Positions 35,732 through 50,700 of a stretch of DNA of 64,000 nt are shown here, piece after piece. Location: assembly GCF_037392515.1 (NCBI RefSeq), contig NC_090295.1:16139001-16203000 (forward strand), written 5' to 3'. The first letter of the stretch is position 1. Each line of letters starts with the position of its first letter. Source of the stretch: Haliotis asinina (Eukaryota > Mollusca > Gastropoda > Lepetellida > Haliotidae). The translations under genes and the position numbers were made by a program. The notes beneath the pieces are model-generated. The model ran no database searches. It was given only the letters and a program-made list of their open reading frames with translations, and had not been told where the DNA came from.

Positions 35732-38700
35732 CTGCAAATGAAATATTAGTCATATTCATTGAAAATATCAGATGACAAACAATCTTTGCAGTTGGAATCA
35801 AACAGTGAGTGTTTTGTCATATGGATGAATAGATAAACATGGAATTAACACGGCTTTAGAAAGTGTTTTGGTCAAACAAGCTACCAATAGAGGGAATTAC
35901 ATAAGAGGCATAAACAGAGATTCTTGTGGAGACTTGTGATTTCCCCAAAGTACCCTCAGACCCACTCTATTTATATTGTTGTGTCTGTTTGTTTGTCGAT
36001 TAACTGAGTCTGAGTCTGGACCAGACAATCCAGTAATCTACAGCATGAGCATTGATCTAAGTGATTGGGTGGGGTAGGTGAGTTTAGTTTTATGTTGCAC
36101 TCAGCAATATTCCAGCTATATGGCAGCGGTCAGTAAATAATTGAGTCTGAACCAGACAATCTAGTGATCAACAGCATGAGCATCGATCTGTGCAATTGGG
36201 AACCGATGACAGGTGTCAACCAAGTCAGTGAGCCTGACCACCTGATCCTGTTAGTCACCTCTTACGACAAGCATAGTCGCCTTTTATGTCAGGCATGGGT
36301 TGCTGAAGGCCTATTCCACCCTGGACCTTCACCACGGGTCAGTGATTAGGATATCACAAAGTCAGTGAGTTCTCCATCCAATCCTGTCGGTAAATGCCTA
36401 CATAAACCATTAAATAAGGTGACGTCACATTTTGTGTGCGCATGACTGGGTGATGACTGCAAATATAAAATAGCTTCAGCAAATACATGTTTCATTTATG
36501 AGTGGAATATTAGGCATTTTCAGTTTGCTGAGTCAATGAATAAAATAATCAGTGACTATACAAAATTAAATTACATCCACGAATCAAGGTGACTACAGTC
36601 TACTAGACTGCACAGAACTGACACTTTTAGGTCACAAGTTTAGACCTATCTCTTTTCTCAAGCTAGTTTTCCAGTATTCGCTTTGAGCATGCAATCTGTC
36701 ATGGATATATGCACATTACAAGAGTTCTATTATTACTAAATGTCTCCTCTGACCTGGAGCGAGGCTGGAAAGGACACAAACACACAAACAAGCTTACCCT
36801 AACACATAAAGATGTCTACATAGATGGATGGAAACACAAACAATCATAACTTATTTGAGAGGCATGTTTAGAAGCTGGTGAATCAGATAAGGACAAAACT
36901 TTATGGATGAGCAACTTTAATCTGTTGGAGTGACGTTTCGATAAAGCTTCTTGTATCGTCAAGCAAGTAAGAGGCAGATATATACAGTAAATGATTAAAA
37001 AAACAACAGGAACTAACTGGGCAGCACACTATTCACAGAATTTACATGTAGAAGCCAAAACAATAGACTGAATACAGAAGCCAATAGGGATGTACAAGCC
37101 AGGAGAGTATGGACATATTTATACCACAAACAATCATACCAGCCTTCTTGTCATACACATGGTAAAAATATAATATCAGGTAGATCACAAAGTTTCAAGC
37201 AAACAACATCTATCAACACTACTGTTATTTCACACTGAGGTAAGTTTAACATTTCTTAATTTGCAATTTGAGGTAAAATCAAGAAAAGCATTTGACAACA
37301 TCTGATGAGTCTAAAAGCCTATCGTGCCCTGCATAAGTTCAATGTCACCCACAGATCAGCATGAGTTAATTGATATGTTCCATCTGCTGGCAAGAAAAAT
37401 ATCAAGATGAATCAAGTAAAATTTACAATGCACCATTCAATATGTTCTTACCGGTGTGTCCTCCAGTCTGACAAAGCGGATGTTTCTGATCAGATAGACG
37501 AGAGCAACCTTGACCTCAATTAAGGCCAGCCTCATTCCGATACACTGTCGTGGTCCTTGTCCAAATGGCTGATAGAGCATAGGGTTGATCTCAGATGATT
37601 TCTCAAATCTGTAACATGTGTCTACTGGTATAGTTTGAGGTAATACAGAAGAATTAAATAGCTATGGCTACTGAGTACAGTGGAAACTGTCTAAACCCGG
37701 CACTCATCGGGACTGAAGATGATGATAAATGTACAAGCCATGGAAGGGACTCAGATTTTATGCTGGTGTTGACAACCTGCTGGATTGGACAGATGCTGGT
37801 TTTGACAGCTTCCACTGTACTTGAATCTGTTCACTGAAAAACTGTAATCACGAACACATTTGATCACTTTCTAAACAATATTGTGTATTCATATCTTTAA
37901 GTCATGAGAGCCATGCCAGTTTTCATTTGTCAGAGGGGTACAAAAAGTATTTGATCTTGAGCAGAGTTCCAGATAAGCTTTAGACCATATGAGTATGATA
38001 CCCATAGTATTGAAACAAAGCGGGTATTTCCAGTTTCAAGTGGGTATCTACAGTTTTAGATAACCACCATCTCTAAAATCTCTGGGTATTCACTTCAGAT
38101 AAGGTTAACAGGGGCAATAATAGCATAAGATAAAATCCACCCAGCAAAACCAAATTATAGCTAATATAGCTTTATCCACATGTGCTACAAGAAATAGTAT
38201 GTGCCTACTCCACATTCATATATGTGTTAAACAGGATACCAAGTTGGCTATTTGATGATAAAACAAAAACTTCGTTTCTGTCATGTTGTTTAACTTCCCC
38301 AATGCGAATAGCTAAATTGTTACAAGTACCTTTAAAAGATCACTGTCAACTGATTCTGATTGTGAAATACAGTACATACATCTAGTAGTCCTTTAATGAA
38401 GTTGTTTTCTGTTTGTAAAGCGTAAAAAACCAGATAGTTGACAAGTGACGTAGTTTATCATCCAACTGGAATTCATGATTTATTTTACCAATGAATTGAT
38501 AATGATTTATTATCCTGAAATAAGATGAATATCTTCATGTACATGCCTAAATTTTAACCTGTCAGGCAGGTGAACTTGAGAATTTCTGGCTGCCCGTATT
38601 GAAAATAACCTGTCCTGGGTGTTCAGGCAGGCAGGTATTTTGAACTCTCCAAACACTGATCCAAGCAACTGATATATAATTATGTGCCTCCCAATGAGGC

Positions 38701-41700
38701 TGACCACCTACTCCATTCAGTCAGTCAGGCACATGTTTATCCTGGATACCATGGAAAAATTATCGGAGTTATTGTTACTGGGACAACATGCCTACCTCTC
38801 AGGTTTGAACTTTTGGGGTTCTGGGTAGATATCTGGGTTTCTGTGCATGATGACAATGGGGATGTTGATGAATGCTCCCTTGGGAAATGTCCATCCCTTG
38901 ATAGTGGTTGTCTTGGAAACGTAACGGTTGACTCTGAAATAACAAAATCAACATACTTTGTCTAGATGGAAAGAATGATAGAGTGGTACAGATACTGGGG
39001 CACAGTCATAGTTGACAGTACATTAGTAGTATGGGGAATGGGGGTTCTTTTACAGGTCCCTCAGAGCTGATATCTGACCAATTCACCTCCCACGAGTCTC
39101 AGTGCCCAGGGTTAAAAATGATGGAATTGTGTCATCCTGAAGCAGCTAGCGGTGAAATAAAACATGTAAAAGGCATAAAAAAATATACAATGGAACAGTA
39201 TATTGTTTAAAAGAGCTAGAAGATCATACAAAGCTCTCCGACCCAGTAGCAAAACGAATATTGTCATTGTTATAAGGCCTACTTTTGCATTCAGAACTCT
39301 AAGCAACATATCATACTCATGACATTATTTCTCTTTTTTAAAACACTGCATCAAACAATTTCATGATGTATGATGGTGGTCTGTAAATAATTGAGCCTGG
39401 ACCAGACAATCCAGTGATGAACAAAGCAAGCATTGAAACAGGCATCAAAACAGGCATCAAGCAAGTCATTGAGCCTGAGCACTCAACCCCTTTAGTTACC
39501 ATTTATAACAAGTATACGTCACTGAAGATCATTCTAACCAAGGATCTTCACAACCATATGACTATACTAAGAAATGCATTTTGCCCTGGAACACATACTC
39601 AAAGCCTCAACAGTCAACAAGGTGCCAAGGTGCTGGAAGTTGCGGAAAGTTGATCCACAACAATTCCCCCAAAACACGAAATAAAAAATGTTTCTGATTC
39701 TTACGCTGGAACTACTGGGTAGAGCCTCAGAGTTTCGTTGATCACCCGATCCATGTACACCAAGCCATGGATGTTGTCATAATCAGGCTCTTTCTGCAAA
39801 CGAAGTAACAAAACATGAACAACATGCGCACCACTTGAAAATGTTAATGAAACATGAAAGGACAAAGTAGTCCAAAACCCTTTTGAGCAGAGCATACCTG
39901 TCATGATCAACATCATCTTAAAACACTCTATTACATACATGTACATCAATTCTCAGAGCTTGCCTGAATTATATCATGTAGAATCCATTCAGTTTTGTTT
40001 TGTTTGTTTTTAATGCCATGCTTAACAATATTGCAGTTATATGGCATCACTCTCTAAATAAGTGAGTCTTCACCCATCCAGTGATCAATGTCAGGAACAT
40101 CAATCAATCCAATTTGCATGTGATGACATGTGTCAAGTGACTGAGCCACCCGATCCTGTTAGTTGCCATTTACAACAAACATAGGTTGCTGAAGATCAAT
40201 TCTAACCCAGACTTTCACAGTTTCAGTATAGCAACCTCATCATCCCTTTTCTGCATCAAAAAAACCTTTTCAAGTTTTCTTCGTTTTCCTTGACTAAGCC
40301 TGTCCTATAAGCAGTTATCCTTGATATATCCAGCATACTCTGGATGCATGTATAGCTTGGCCTGATAATTTTATTACCTCCCTTGGCTGGCTTTTTATCC
40401 AATCAGGTGCTATGCTGGGAAGTTGAGTATATCAATCTTGCATATATTTTTACTGTTTCTGACCTGACAACTTGCCTGTATGATTTCCCTTCATAGCTGT
40501 GAGCACCATCTTTGTTGACACACTGACAAGCTCGGTTGTAACATTGACTTAGCTGATTGGCTACTCTGATAATGCGGAGCCAGCACTCACTCATGATGCA
40601 ACGATCATGAAATATAGCTAAAAACTGTTATTACAGATATAATTTAAAAGTTATAATGAAACCTTACATCTCCAAGTACTGATGCTACTTCCTCCACCAG
40701 CCTGTCCTGCACGTCTGGTTTAGTTGCCAGGATGTAACCAATGAAGTGCAGAGTGCTTGCCGTAGTTTCGTATCCAGCCAGGAAAAATACAAACGCCTGG
40801 CCAATCACTTCATCCATCGTCAGTGCTGGAGACAAATAATCCAGTTACTACTGACTTATACATCCAGACACAATGGACAGAGAGTAATTTATTTGCATAC
40901 ATAACCACATGTTGTCAAGTGAGGTTCATCGGGGACCAGGGAGAGGGGGTAGCTTACACAGGAACCTGACCAATGAGATCGCTCGAGAGGCTGCAAGTGC
41001 GGGATAACGATCACCCCAGAGGTGTTTTGTTTTGATTTTATAGTTTGAGGACATATAAAAGTTAATAAAATGGGCGTTATGTTGTGGAAATCAGGCAGGA
41101 TTTGTGGGGAAATGTATAATTGAGAGGCACATGTCCATAGTTTTGAATGTCACCGAATTCTTAGCGTACATTTCAGCCTGAAATCAGCACGAGTCAATGT
41201 TGGCACGACAATCCAATATGGCAGCTGCTGCTCCTTTACTCTATTAAAATATATATGACGTGTGTTTAGATCTATGTTTACCCTACAGTGTGATATCCAC
41301 TTTCTATGGTAGCTTAGTGGTTATTCCGTCCACTCACACACCAAAGGCCTAGGTTTGATTCCTGTTCCGGGTTTCCCATGCCATAATGGTGGAATGTTGC
41401 TAAAAGTGGTGTAAAACTAAGCTCACTCAATCACTTGCAGGGGTACAGGTTAAGAAGTGAGCCAGACAAATGAACTGACAAAACAGTACATCTATGAATA
41501 ACTGTGACTTGGATTAACATTATGAAAGAATAACAGTCAATGAATATATAGAATTATCTTGCCACACCCATAAATTTTGTTTTCTGATTGTCTGAGTGGT
41601 CTTCTATTATGTTCAATGTACGTTATCCTGTTTATAAGCGAGCAACATTTTCTTGCCTCTTTTTCTCAAATGATTCTTTTATCTCAAATTATTTGTCTTG

Positions 41701-44700
41701 AATAACATTGAATCATGTAATATGTGTGGACATTATTGATGTTTTGTGAATGCAAATCGATGGGAGGGATATAACTCTTGTCATCAGCAAAATGTTGCAA
41801 TGGCTACAAAAAGTTTTGTTTGTTTCAAACGCTGTTCACTGGTCCCTCCAGGCTCATGGGTTATGTACAGTCAATGTTTGTTTAAACATACCTAAACAAA
41901 TGTCAAGGGCACATCAACTCATGTTCCCCTCATGACCAGAGCACATATAATCCTCAGATGTCATATCTGCATCGTTTTGGAGGTTATCTTTTTCTCAGGT
42001 AAACCTCCTTTCAGGGTCTTATATACTGGACAGAAATAATTAGGTATATACATATATATATAGGGATATAAGTAAATTTTGAAATTATGAATAATGATCT
42101 GTTCATTCATTGACCCACTGATGAAATATCCATCATAAAAATACCAATATCCCAAACTTATTTTGTCCAATATAGAATCCCTGGGACATTCTATATGTGT
42201 ATTCTATAAAGTGAATTCTTTAACATCAACATTCAGGTATTGAAAAATGTCATCAAACTGAAAGTACACATTTTGTCTCTCTGGATTCGAACCATATCTG
42301 TCAGACCATGAATCAGGTGCTCTATCTCACAACTACTTAGCTGACGAAGATTCTGGTGTTGAATTATCTAGGCCTACTATCACTACATATATTTTACTAT
42401 GGCTTTGGTTACTGTTACGTAGCTTCATTACTTGATCATCTAGGTATCCATCATTGCCTATGGCCCCTGGGTTTTCCTTTGCCCACCATAAATGTCCACC
42501 AAGAACATTTCTGATGCCGAAGAGCAATTGGGCAGTGTCCGTTTCAGATGTGAAAAACATTTTCTTTTCTTGGCAACAGAAAATGATGCATCAATGCCAA
42601 GAAACCTTTCCTGTTGTTTCATTCTAATGGTGGTATTGGGGTATCATAGTGGATTATTAGTAATCATCCATCTGGCAACAGGACTAGGTTTGTTTCTTCA
42701 AATGTGATTAAAGCTGCCATTACAAAGCTGGAAACCTCACTCACTCACCCTCACTCACTCACCCACTCACTCATCCTGATGGTGTTGCGTGAGGATTATG
42801 TTACTGTGTACGAGTGGGGAACAGGACAATTGCCACCCAGTTATTTTCACTATAGCAGTGAAGACAATTGCCATCGAGAATAAAGTCAAAGTTTTGGGGT
42901 ATGTTAATATTCTGACATTGATCAACTTTTGACCTAGAAGTAATTTTGTCTTAAATCTGATGGTAAAATCTTGACTTAGATCGAGGCCAAAGATGCTGGT
43001 TCACCTCTCTACATGGGTACCATGCGTGAAGCCCCTTTCTGGTGTCCACCTATTGATGAAATACTGCTAAAACAAGTTAGGATAAAAGTTGTTCAACTAA
43101 TGATCAATCTTAAATTACTATTATTGGTGTGTATGATAAAGGGTGAATGCAGTTAGTTGGAACAGTGAAACAAATGCATGCGCGCTGCATGCAGTGTGTT
43201 CACTTAGACCTACTTTCTCTTCTTTCATTTAACGTGCATTCCCCCTTGTAATACAAACCAACAATAGGGATGTGCAACCATCAGACACACACAAACATTT
43301 ACTCCACACTGTGTCACTTACTATTGTCGGCCTTCTCTGTAGTGTCGCCATGATGGTCATCATCATCTTCGGCGTTCAACATTAGCTCAAGAAAATCAAC
43401 CCTCCTCTGAAAAACAAACCTGACAGTTAGGACTTACATTTGAACCTACCAATGATGAAAAGGCATATTCAAATTCACTTTCATTAAAGGGTTGGTGGAG
43501 TAGCGATGTGGTTCAAACGACATGCCAAGATTTGATTCTCAAAGTGGGTACAATATTTGAGACCCATGTCTGGGGTTGTCATACCGCTGAAAGTTGAGTG
43601 GAATAATACTCTCATTCATTCATTTCATTTGGTGTGCACAAGACAAGTGCGTGAGTAAGGTTTCACGTTACTTTGAGCAATACACCAGCACTATCATGAT
43701 GGGGACACATTGTGTCCGTGTGGGAAATTGAACCTGGGTGTTTGGCATGACAAGCGAACCCTTCAACCACTTGTCTACCCAACAGCCCCTTGGACAAGTC
43801 TCAGAAAAGATTTTGTGACAAAGCAGAAGTATGTGCTGAAAATATTGACTCAAAGTTTGAATGGAAACATGGGTGAAAGGTACGAACCCATTGTTACTGT
43901 TGTCCTGTTTTGAATGTGCTGAATGACTGCTATATTTTGTTTGCTTGTTTTACTTTTGTTTGTTTGTTAAACACCACAATCAGCAATATTCCAGCTTTAT
44001 GGCAGCGGTCATTAAAATTCAAGTTTGGACCAGAAAATCCAGTGATCAAACTGTACAGTATCAGCATCGATCTACACAAGTGGGATACAATGACACCCAA
44101 ATCAGCAAGTCTGGCAGCCGAATCAAATTAGTCGCATCTTACGACAAGCATGGTTTGCTGCAGACCAATTCCAAAACAGGCATGAAAACCCTCACTCTCT
44201 CAGTACGATAAAATCCAAGGTTTGCTCACAGCTCTCTCCTCCTCAGGTTCACTTCGTCTCTGTTTTACCATTTCTCTGATAGCTTGTGTAAAGAACTTGT
44301 TGGTTGTCTTTGGTAAAGCAGTCATTCCAAACATCTTCAGCACGGGAGTGAGTTCAGGGAACAACGCTGAAAAAGGTCACTTCACATTACAGACAAACCC
44401 TAATTCAGGTGGGATAAGGGATGGTGGGGTAACCGAGTGAATAATGCATTTGCCTACCATATCTAATACAAGGGTTCGATTTTCCTAATGTGTGAAGCCC
44501 ATTCCTGATGTCCCCTGCCATAATGTTACTGCAATATTTCTGAAGTGGCATTAATACATTCATTACTCGCCCGTTGAAGATGCTGCAGTGTAATATCTTT
44601 ACGGCAATATTACACTAGTGTAATACCGCTTGATGTATGACGTCAAAATGGTCTAAAGTTGTGACATCACAATGCTAATGCCAATGTCACAATTTTACTA

Positions 44701-47700
44701 GACCTTGCTTGACTCGCAGAGAGCTGAGAGTCCTCACACTGTAGGGAATTTCACGGCAGTTTCTGTCAATTTATTTTGACGGGTAATAAACAGAATACTA
44801 AACTCGCTTCTGTGAAATATCATTTTTATTAAACTCGTTAAAGATTTAGTATCAAACTCGCTTTCGCTCGTCTGATACCTAATCATTAACTCATTTAATA
44901 AAAATGGTATTACACGGAAGGTCGTTTAGTATCCTCTATTTTCACATACTCACTCACTCAATCACAGGAGATCTTTGAACTACCAATCATGAATAAAGGT
45001 TGTAAAAACAAATCTTCAATGATTCAATCATGTACTTACTTATTTCATAAAAAATGTTGTAACATGCTGCTTCAATTATTACTAAAATACAAATTCCAGA
45101 CATTAAGGTGTGCCCTTATATAAGTTGTGTGTGTTGCATTCATCAAATGTTTTTTTAAACATACTTATCAGAAAAATAGCTGGATTGGCCAGAAATGCGT
45201 TATCAAACACTTTCTTGGTTTCTCTGATGAAGCTATTGTTGAAGTTGTTTTGTGAGTCGATGTCAATCCCAAACGCAGTGCTGCCAATGGCATCCATGGT
45301 GAAGGCCCCAAAGTACCTGAAATGATCGTCCTCATTTAATACAGTCAGTGAGTACAGTTTTAGCAGTATTCCAGCATCATTCAAGTAGGGGATGCCAATG
45401 CTGGGCTTCTCACATTGTACCCATGTGGGGAATTAAACCTGGCTCTTTGTCATGTTGATTGAACACTCTCATCCACTATCCAGTCATTAGTAGTGAAGTT
45501 TTTAAAAAATATGAAACATATGGTAACTTAAAACTGATAATGTGTAAAGTCTTGCATGACTATTGCAAATGTAAAAAATATACAAAAAAATGCTCAGACT
45601 TTCAAATTTTAAAAATTGTGTCAATACACCCTCCATTAGACATAAATGATCTGTGAAAATGGATAAATGAAATTGAGAGATGACATCAGGTGTTAAACAA
45701 ATGGTTTCATCTCACTTTCATTTAAACAATATTATAATCTTGATCTCTGAGCTCAGAGGGGGTGGTGGGGTAGCTAAATGGTCGTCCTCTCATGATGCTG
45801 AGGACCTGGGTTCGATTCTTCGATTTCAATCCCATTTCTGGTGCGTCCTGCCACGATATTGATTGTAATATTGCTAAAAGCAGCATAAAACCATACTCAC
45901 TCTCTCACTCTAAACTAAGCTGTGATAAGCATTAATCTACAAGTGACAGACAACTGACAAGTTGTACATGCAAAAAGGTATAAAACTCTTATGATAATAA
46001 TAATAAATACTTAGCGCTTTTTCCATCCACAAGTTGCTCAAAGTGCACGCCACTTTCAGCAATATTTCAGCAATATCACAGTGCCGTGGGGACACTAGAA
46101 ATGTAATTTTCTGAATATAATTGATATTTTATACTTATCCTGACTCATGCTTAATTGCTTATCTCCTTTTCCCTGGCAAAGATAGTGGAACACCTGAAAT
46201 CCCTTGAAGCTGATCGGCCATGCTTGTCACTCTCTCCTTATTAATCGCCCCAACATGAGAATTATAAGAATTCAGTGTGCCTGTGAGAGGCAGCTGGGAG
46301 GGCTTTCGTCATAAGTCAGGATAAGTATAAAATATCAATTTTATTCAGAAAATTACATACTTTTCCTTATCCTGACTCATGCTTAGTTACTTACAGAATC
46401 TGACAGAAATGGCGGTGGGTCAGGCCACCCTGGATTCTGCTGGCTGTTAAAAGATTACGTCCATTATTTCCATCCCTTCAGGAACTTGTAACGGCAATAA
46501 TTTGGTCCTGTTCTTCTAATATTCATTGTTTATTCTGGGGGGATCACATCCAGTCAAACTTATCTTCAGCAGAAGGCTTCGTTGACAGGAACGTGGTGAC
46601 ATCAAAAGTAACTAGCGTCTTGCTAGTTTCTGATGCAACTAAATGTCAAGATATTGTAATCAAGACTAGTTGCGACCCCTCTTCATGTACAAGTATCTTC
46701 ATTACGAGTACAGGGTCATAATCACTCATGCTTGTCTATTCGAGACGTGTGCATGGACGTTAAACTCAGCACCTCTGAGGAACCATTAGTTGCTGAGCAA
46801 CAACAAGAGGCCCAAACTGATGAATGCCAGTGACGTCCTCCATGGCTATGTCTCGGTGGTAGTGTTTGGCAAACACCATGTCCTCCATTACAGTTGATAG
46901 AGAGCAATTCCTATGTAGTGCTACTGTAGAGGTCAAGGCTCCAACTTTATGTGGGTTGGAGGCTCCCAGAGGTTCCAGTCCTGATGCTTTTTAGGCTCTC
47001 AGTATAACACCTCTGATCCACACTGAGATAGTGCTACGGGATACTTCCATAGGTGTCTCAGTAGATATAGGGATAAATAGGTGCTTGAAACGTTGTGTTC
47101 TAGACTTGGTATGTCAGGGAGATATATCTTCAGCGCTCTGACTAGACATAATGCAGCTGTAGCCAAGGCGTGTAAAAACAGTGTAGCAGTTAGCATTTCA
47201 GATGAGGTCTGGTTGAGCAGTTAATATGTATCACTTGTGAGATGTTGGTATACAATGTTTAGATCCCACGTGGGAGCTCTAAATCTGTGTAGATCGGGTA
47301 CTTCAGTCAGCTTGATCCCTGTTTTCATGGTGATGACTGAGCTAAGTGCCGCAACATATGTAGATAATGTAGAGCCTTTCAGACCTCTGGAATGTCATAG
47401 ATGAGACAAATAATTTGCTATCTGAGGATGTGTCGCCTTCATCACCGTGATGCTTTTCTTCTTGGCATATGTCTCAAATCGCTTCCACTTGTCATTATAT
47501 AGGGTGATTTCGGTAAGGCTAAGGTAACTGCTTGGCTGCTCTCACCGAGTATCCTCTGTGTTTTAAGCAGGTCTTGATACGGTCCACGCGTGAAGTCAGA
47601 ACGCTGATGGGTTGCCGGTGAGGCACGACCATAGTCAGTTGTAGGCGCTTAAATTTTGTTTGATTTTCTTGATGACCTTTGGTAGAAGTACTGGAGGGAG

Positions 47701-50700
47701 AAACGCAACACAAACATGTTTAGTCCTTCCAATGGAATGCTGAGAGTGTCTGTTGCCCAGGCTAACGGATCTGGTACCGGTGACACATAGATTGTTGTCT
47801 GTTTGTTGAACCGTGTCTATTTGCAGCGATCCAAATGTCTGGCTGATTAGTTGAAATGCCTCCTGACGCAGCATCCACTCTGTTGGTGATGGACGAAGAG
47901 GACGAGATAAAGCGTCTGCCATGATGTTGCAGGCTCGTGGTATGAGACATGCTTTTATTTGGAGATTAGGACTGCCGACTATGTCAGAAAGTTGGAGCGT
48001 CTGGTGTAGTAGAGATGGCGATCTCAGTGACCCTTGTTTGTTTGTGTTGAAAGCGACTGTTGAGTTGTTTGCGTGGATCATCAGTCGCTCGTCCCCCTAG
48101 TGTTGTCGACCAGTGATGGATGGCATGAATCACCGCTTTCATCTCCAACTGGTTGATGTGTAGAGATTGATCCAAATCCTTGAAGAGATGCAACTACGTA
48201 GAGATGGTTGTTGAATGCACGCTCTAACATAGAAGTCCCTGTGCAGATATTCAATCGACGAGTCAACCAAAGTAGAAAGGGCTTCACACTGTCAGGGAGC
48301 GGAATCTGACCACTGTTGTTGAGATGAAGATTCAAGAAGCGCTGTAGCGAACACAGCTGTAGTCTTCCTCTTCTGGTCATGTCTTGTGCTGACATGAGGA
48401 GACCTAGGAGACACTGCCATTGGTGTCAACAGAGAGAGTAGTGCTTGCTTTATCATGTCTTGAATCCTGAGCCACCGGTCCTCTGGGACGATAATCTGAT
48501 TCAATGTTGTGATGAAACGAATCCCAAGGAACTTGAGATCTTGTTGAGGTTCCAATTCTGACTTCAGATGATTTACTAACCATCCCAGTTGTTTTAGTAG
48601 CCTGATGGTGAAGTCTAACTGTAGTCTGATTTTGTTTCTCTTGATCCGCTTATATCCCGTCATCCAGGTAGAAAGCGCTGCATAGCCCCCTCATGTGTAG
48701 ATAGTTGACGATGGGCTTGGTTACCCGAGTTAATAGCAATGGGGTAGAAGATATTCCAAATGGTTGGACCACTTGTAGTGCTGACCACTGAAAAGGAAGC
48801 GTACATATTTCCTGGATTCTTGATGTATCAGGATGTGTAGGTATGCATCTTGCAGATCTATGCTGACGAGATAATCTTCTGGACAGATGAGGAGTCTTAG
48901 TTGAGGAAGATGTAACATCTTGAAGCGCTCTGGTTTCTGTAGAAACTTCTTGTTGAATTCTTTCATGCTGTATATGAGTGGGAATTGGGGAGTAAGAGCC
49001 GGGGTCAGACTCTGTGGCTGTATTACTTCTATTGCTCCCTTCTGCAACAGCATTGGTATGGCATCAGTCAACTTGTCTAGTTGATTCTCTGCATAGATGA
49101 TGAGAGCTGGTAGTCTAAATCTGAGTGGTGGGGTATTTTCCAGAGGAATCTTGTAGCCATCTCGCAGAATTCCAATTCACCAATTCTTCCAGTAGAGTTG
49201 AAGACATCCACCCACTTGAGACGGCTGTACAGGAACGGCTGGGGGTGGAAGACTCCAGTCGTTCTGAGCCTGATCTTCAATGTTTACCTTCCCTTCCATC
49301 CCTAGACAAACAGCCGGACGTCTGAGGGCACTTGTTTCCTCCATAGGGGCAATGAAAAAAGATGACTTCTCTCCTCGAGCGTTAACGTTCTTATCCCTCG
49401 CTCTTTGTACCCTAGAGAATGGACTTGTTGGTGTAGCACTGACTTGTCTCCTTGAGCACTGATGTCAAGGTGTCGATGGATTAGATCATCATGACTTGTC
49501 TGGAGTCATGGGCAACCATCCTTGCTACCTCTTCGATCTTCCCATCAAAGACAGTAGGCGCTGACCACAGGGCTTGATACAAAGGCTTTGTGAAGTTCTC
49601 GATCCATGATGAGACTGACAAAAGACCTTGTCGACGAAGTAGATTCAGACCCCCAGTAGTAGAGGCTAGGTGTTCCAACATAAACTACTGATCGTTCTTC
49701 TGAGTGACAAGCGCTGACAGGATCATTCTCTCTTCCTCGTTGGCAGGATTGCTGAACCTTATGATGAGAGTCTTGTTGATGGCTCTAGATTGAGCTTGTC
49801 CAAAGAAGGTGCATCTTGTAGTGATGTCGAGTTGAGCAAGCCTCTTGTCATCTACCTTGTAAGATCTGTTGTGGGCTGTACTGATGACTTTGTATGCTTT
49901 GTCTACATCTGGTGCTTGGATGAAGGGCTCCATGTGATGAAGAGGGAAATGGCGAGTGTTGAACGGCGGCATATGTTGTTGAAATTTGGTTGCTGACTTG
50001 AACGTCGTAGATAACGTCTCAGGAATCGTAGATATCAGACCTATCGGTGGGAACGATAGCATATAGATGTCGTCATTCTTCATCTTGTAAGTGTTAACTT
50101 CGTTGGAGTCCAAGCCATCCGTGATGTGACGCTAGGTAGTATCTATCTTCCCCCCTCTGAGTGTGTAGTGCATTCGCTGGATGCCGTCGATCCCTCTTAT
50201 GTGAGTCCAAGTCTGAAGGGGATGATGACAGCTGACGGCGCCTTTGATGAGCTGGAGGAGACCGAAGAAGATCTTCTGTGTTGATGAGTAAACCCACGAG
50301 TGCACTCACGCGAGCGAGAATCCTCACTCATGTGAGTGTAACCACTCGTGCGGATGCACTCCACTTGATGTGGGTGGATCTCTCTCTGAACTGCGACAAG
50401 ATGACAAGGACGCTGGTAACGATCTTCTCGAGCAGGTGCATGCATACACCTCCTCTTCATCTTCAGGTGTGAGTGCAGATCTAGATGAGTGCTCATGCTG
50501 AGCCAGAGGCGACGTTGAAGAGTGCAGTCTTCTTTCTTCTTCAATCCGCCACTCCATTAAGGTTGCTGATGAAGTCAGCGTTGTCTGACAATCTTCATAA
50601 GGGTTTTGAGGTGTTGATCTAGATGACGACAGACATTGTTTACGTTGGTTAATATCTTGCTCGCTGCGTAGAATCAACAGTGGCTCGTCGAAGATATGTC

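Larger units (their letters stand above)
40826..43321. other. P450 intron 9
   Basis: About 2.5 kb with two SINE family A copies and a CACT-rich tract at 42728-42776. An unrecognised 75-codon frame at 42333-42560 (minus) begins [15 protein letters not shown]; its residue composition looks protein-like, but it has no family match I know and no splice support. Confidence 0.5.

Noticed and set aside
42333..42560. 75-codon minus-strand frame in P450 intron 9
   Set aside because: Composition looks protein-like but I recognise no family, and it cannot be joined to the P450 exons, which splice cleanly without it.
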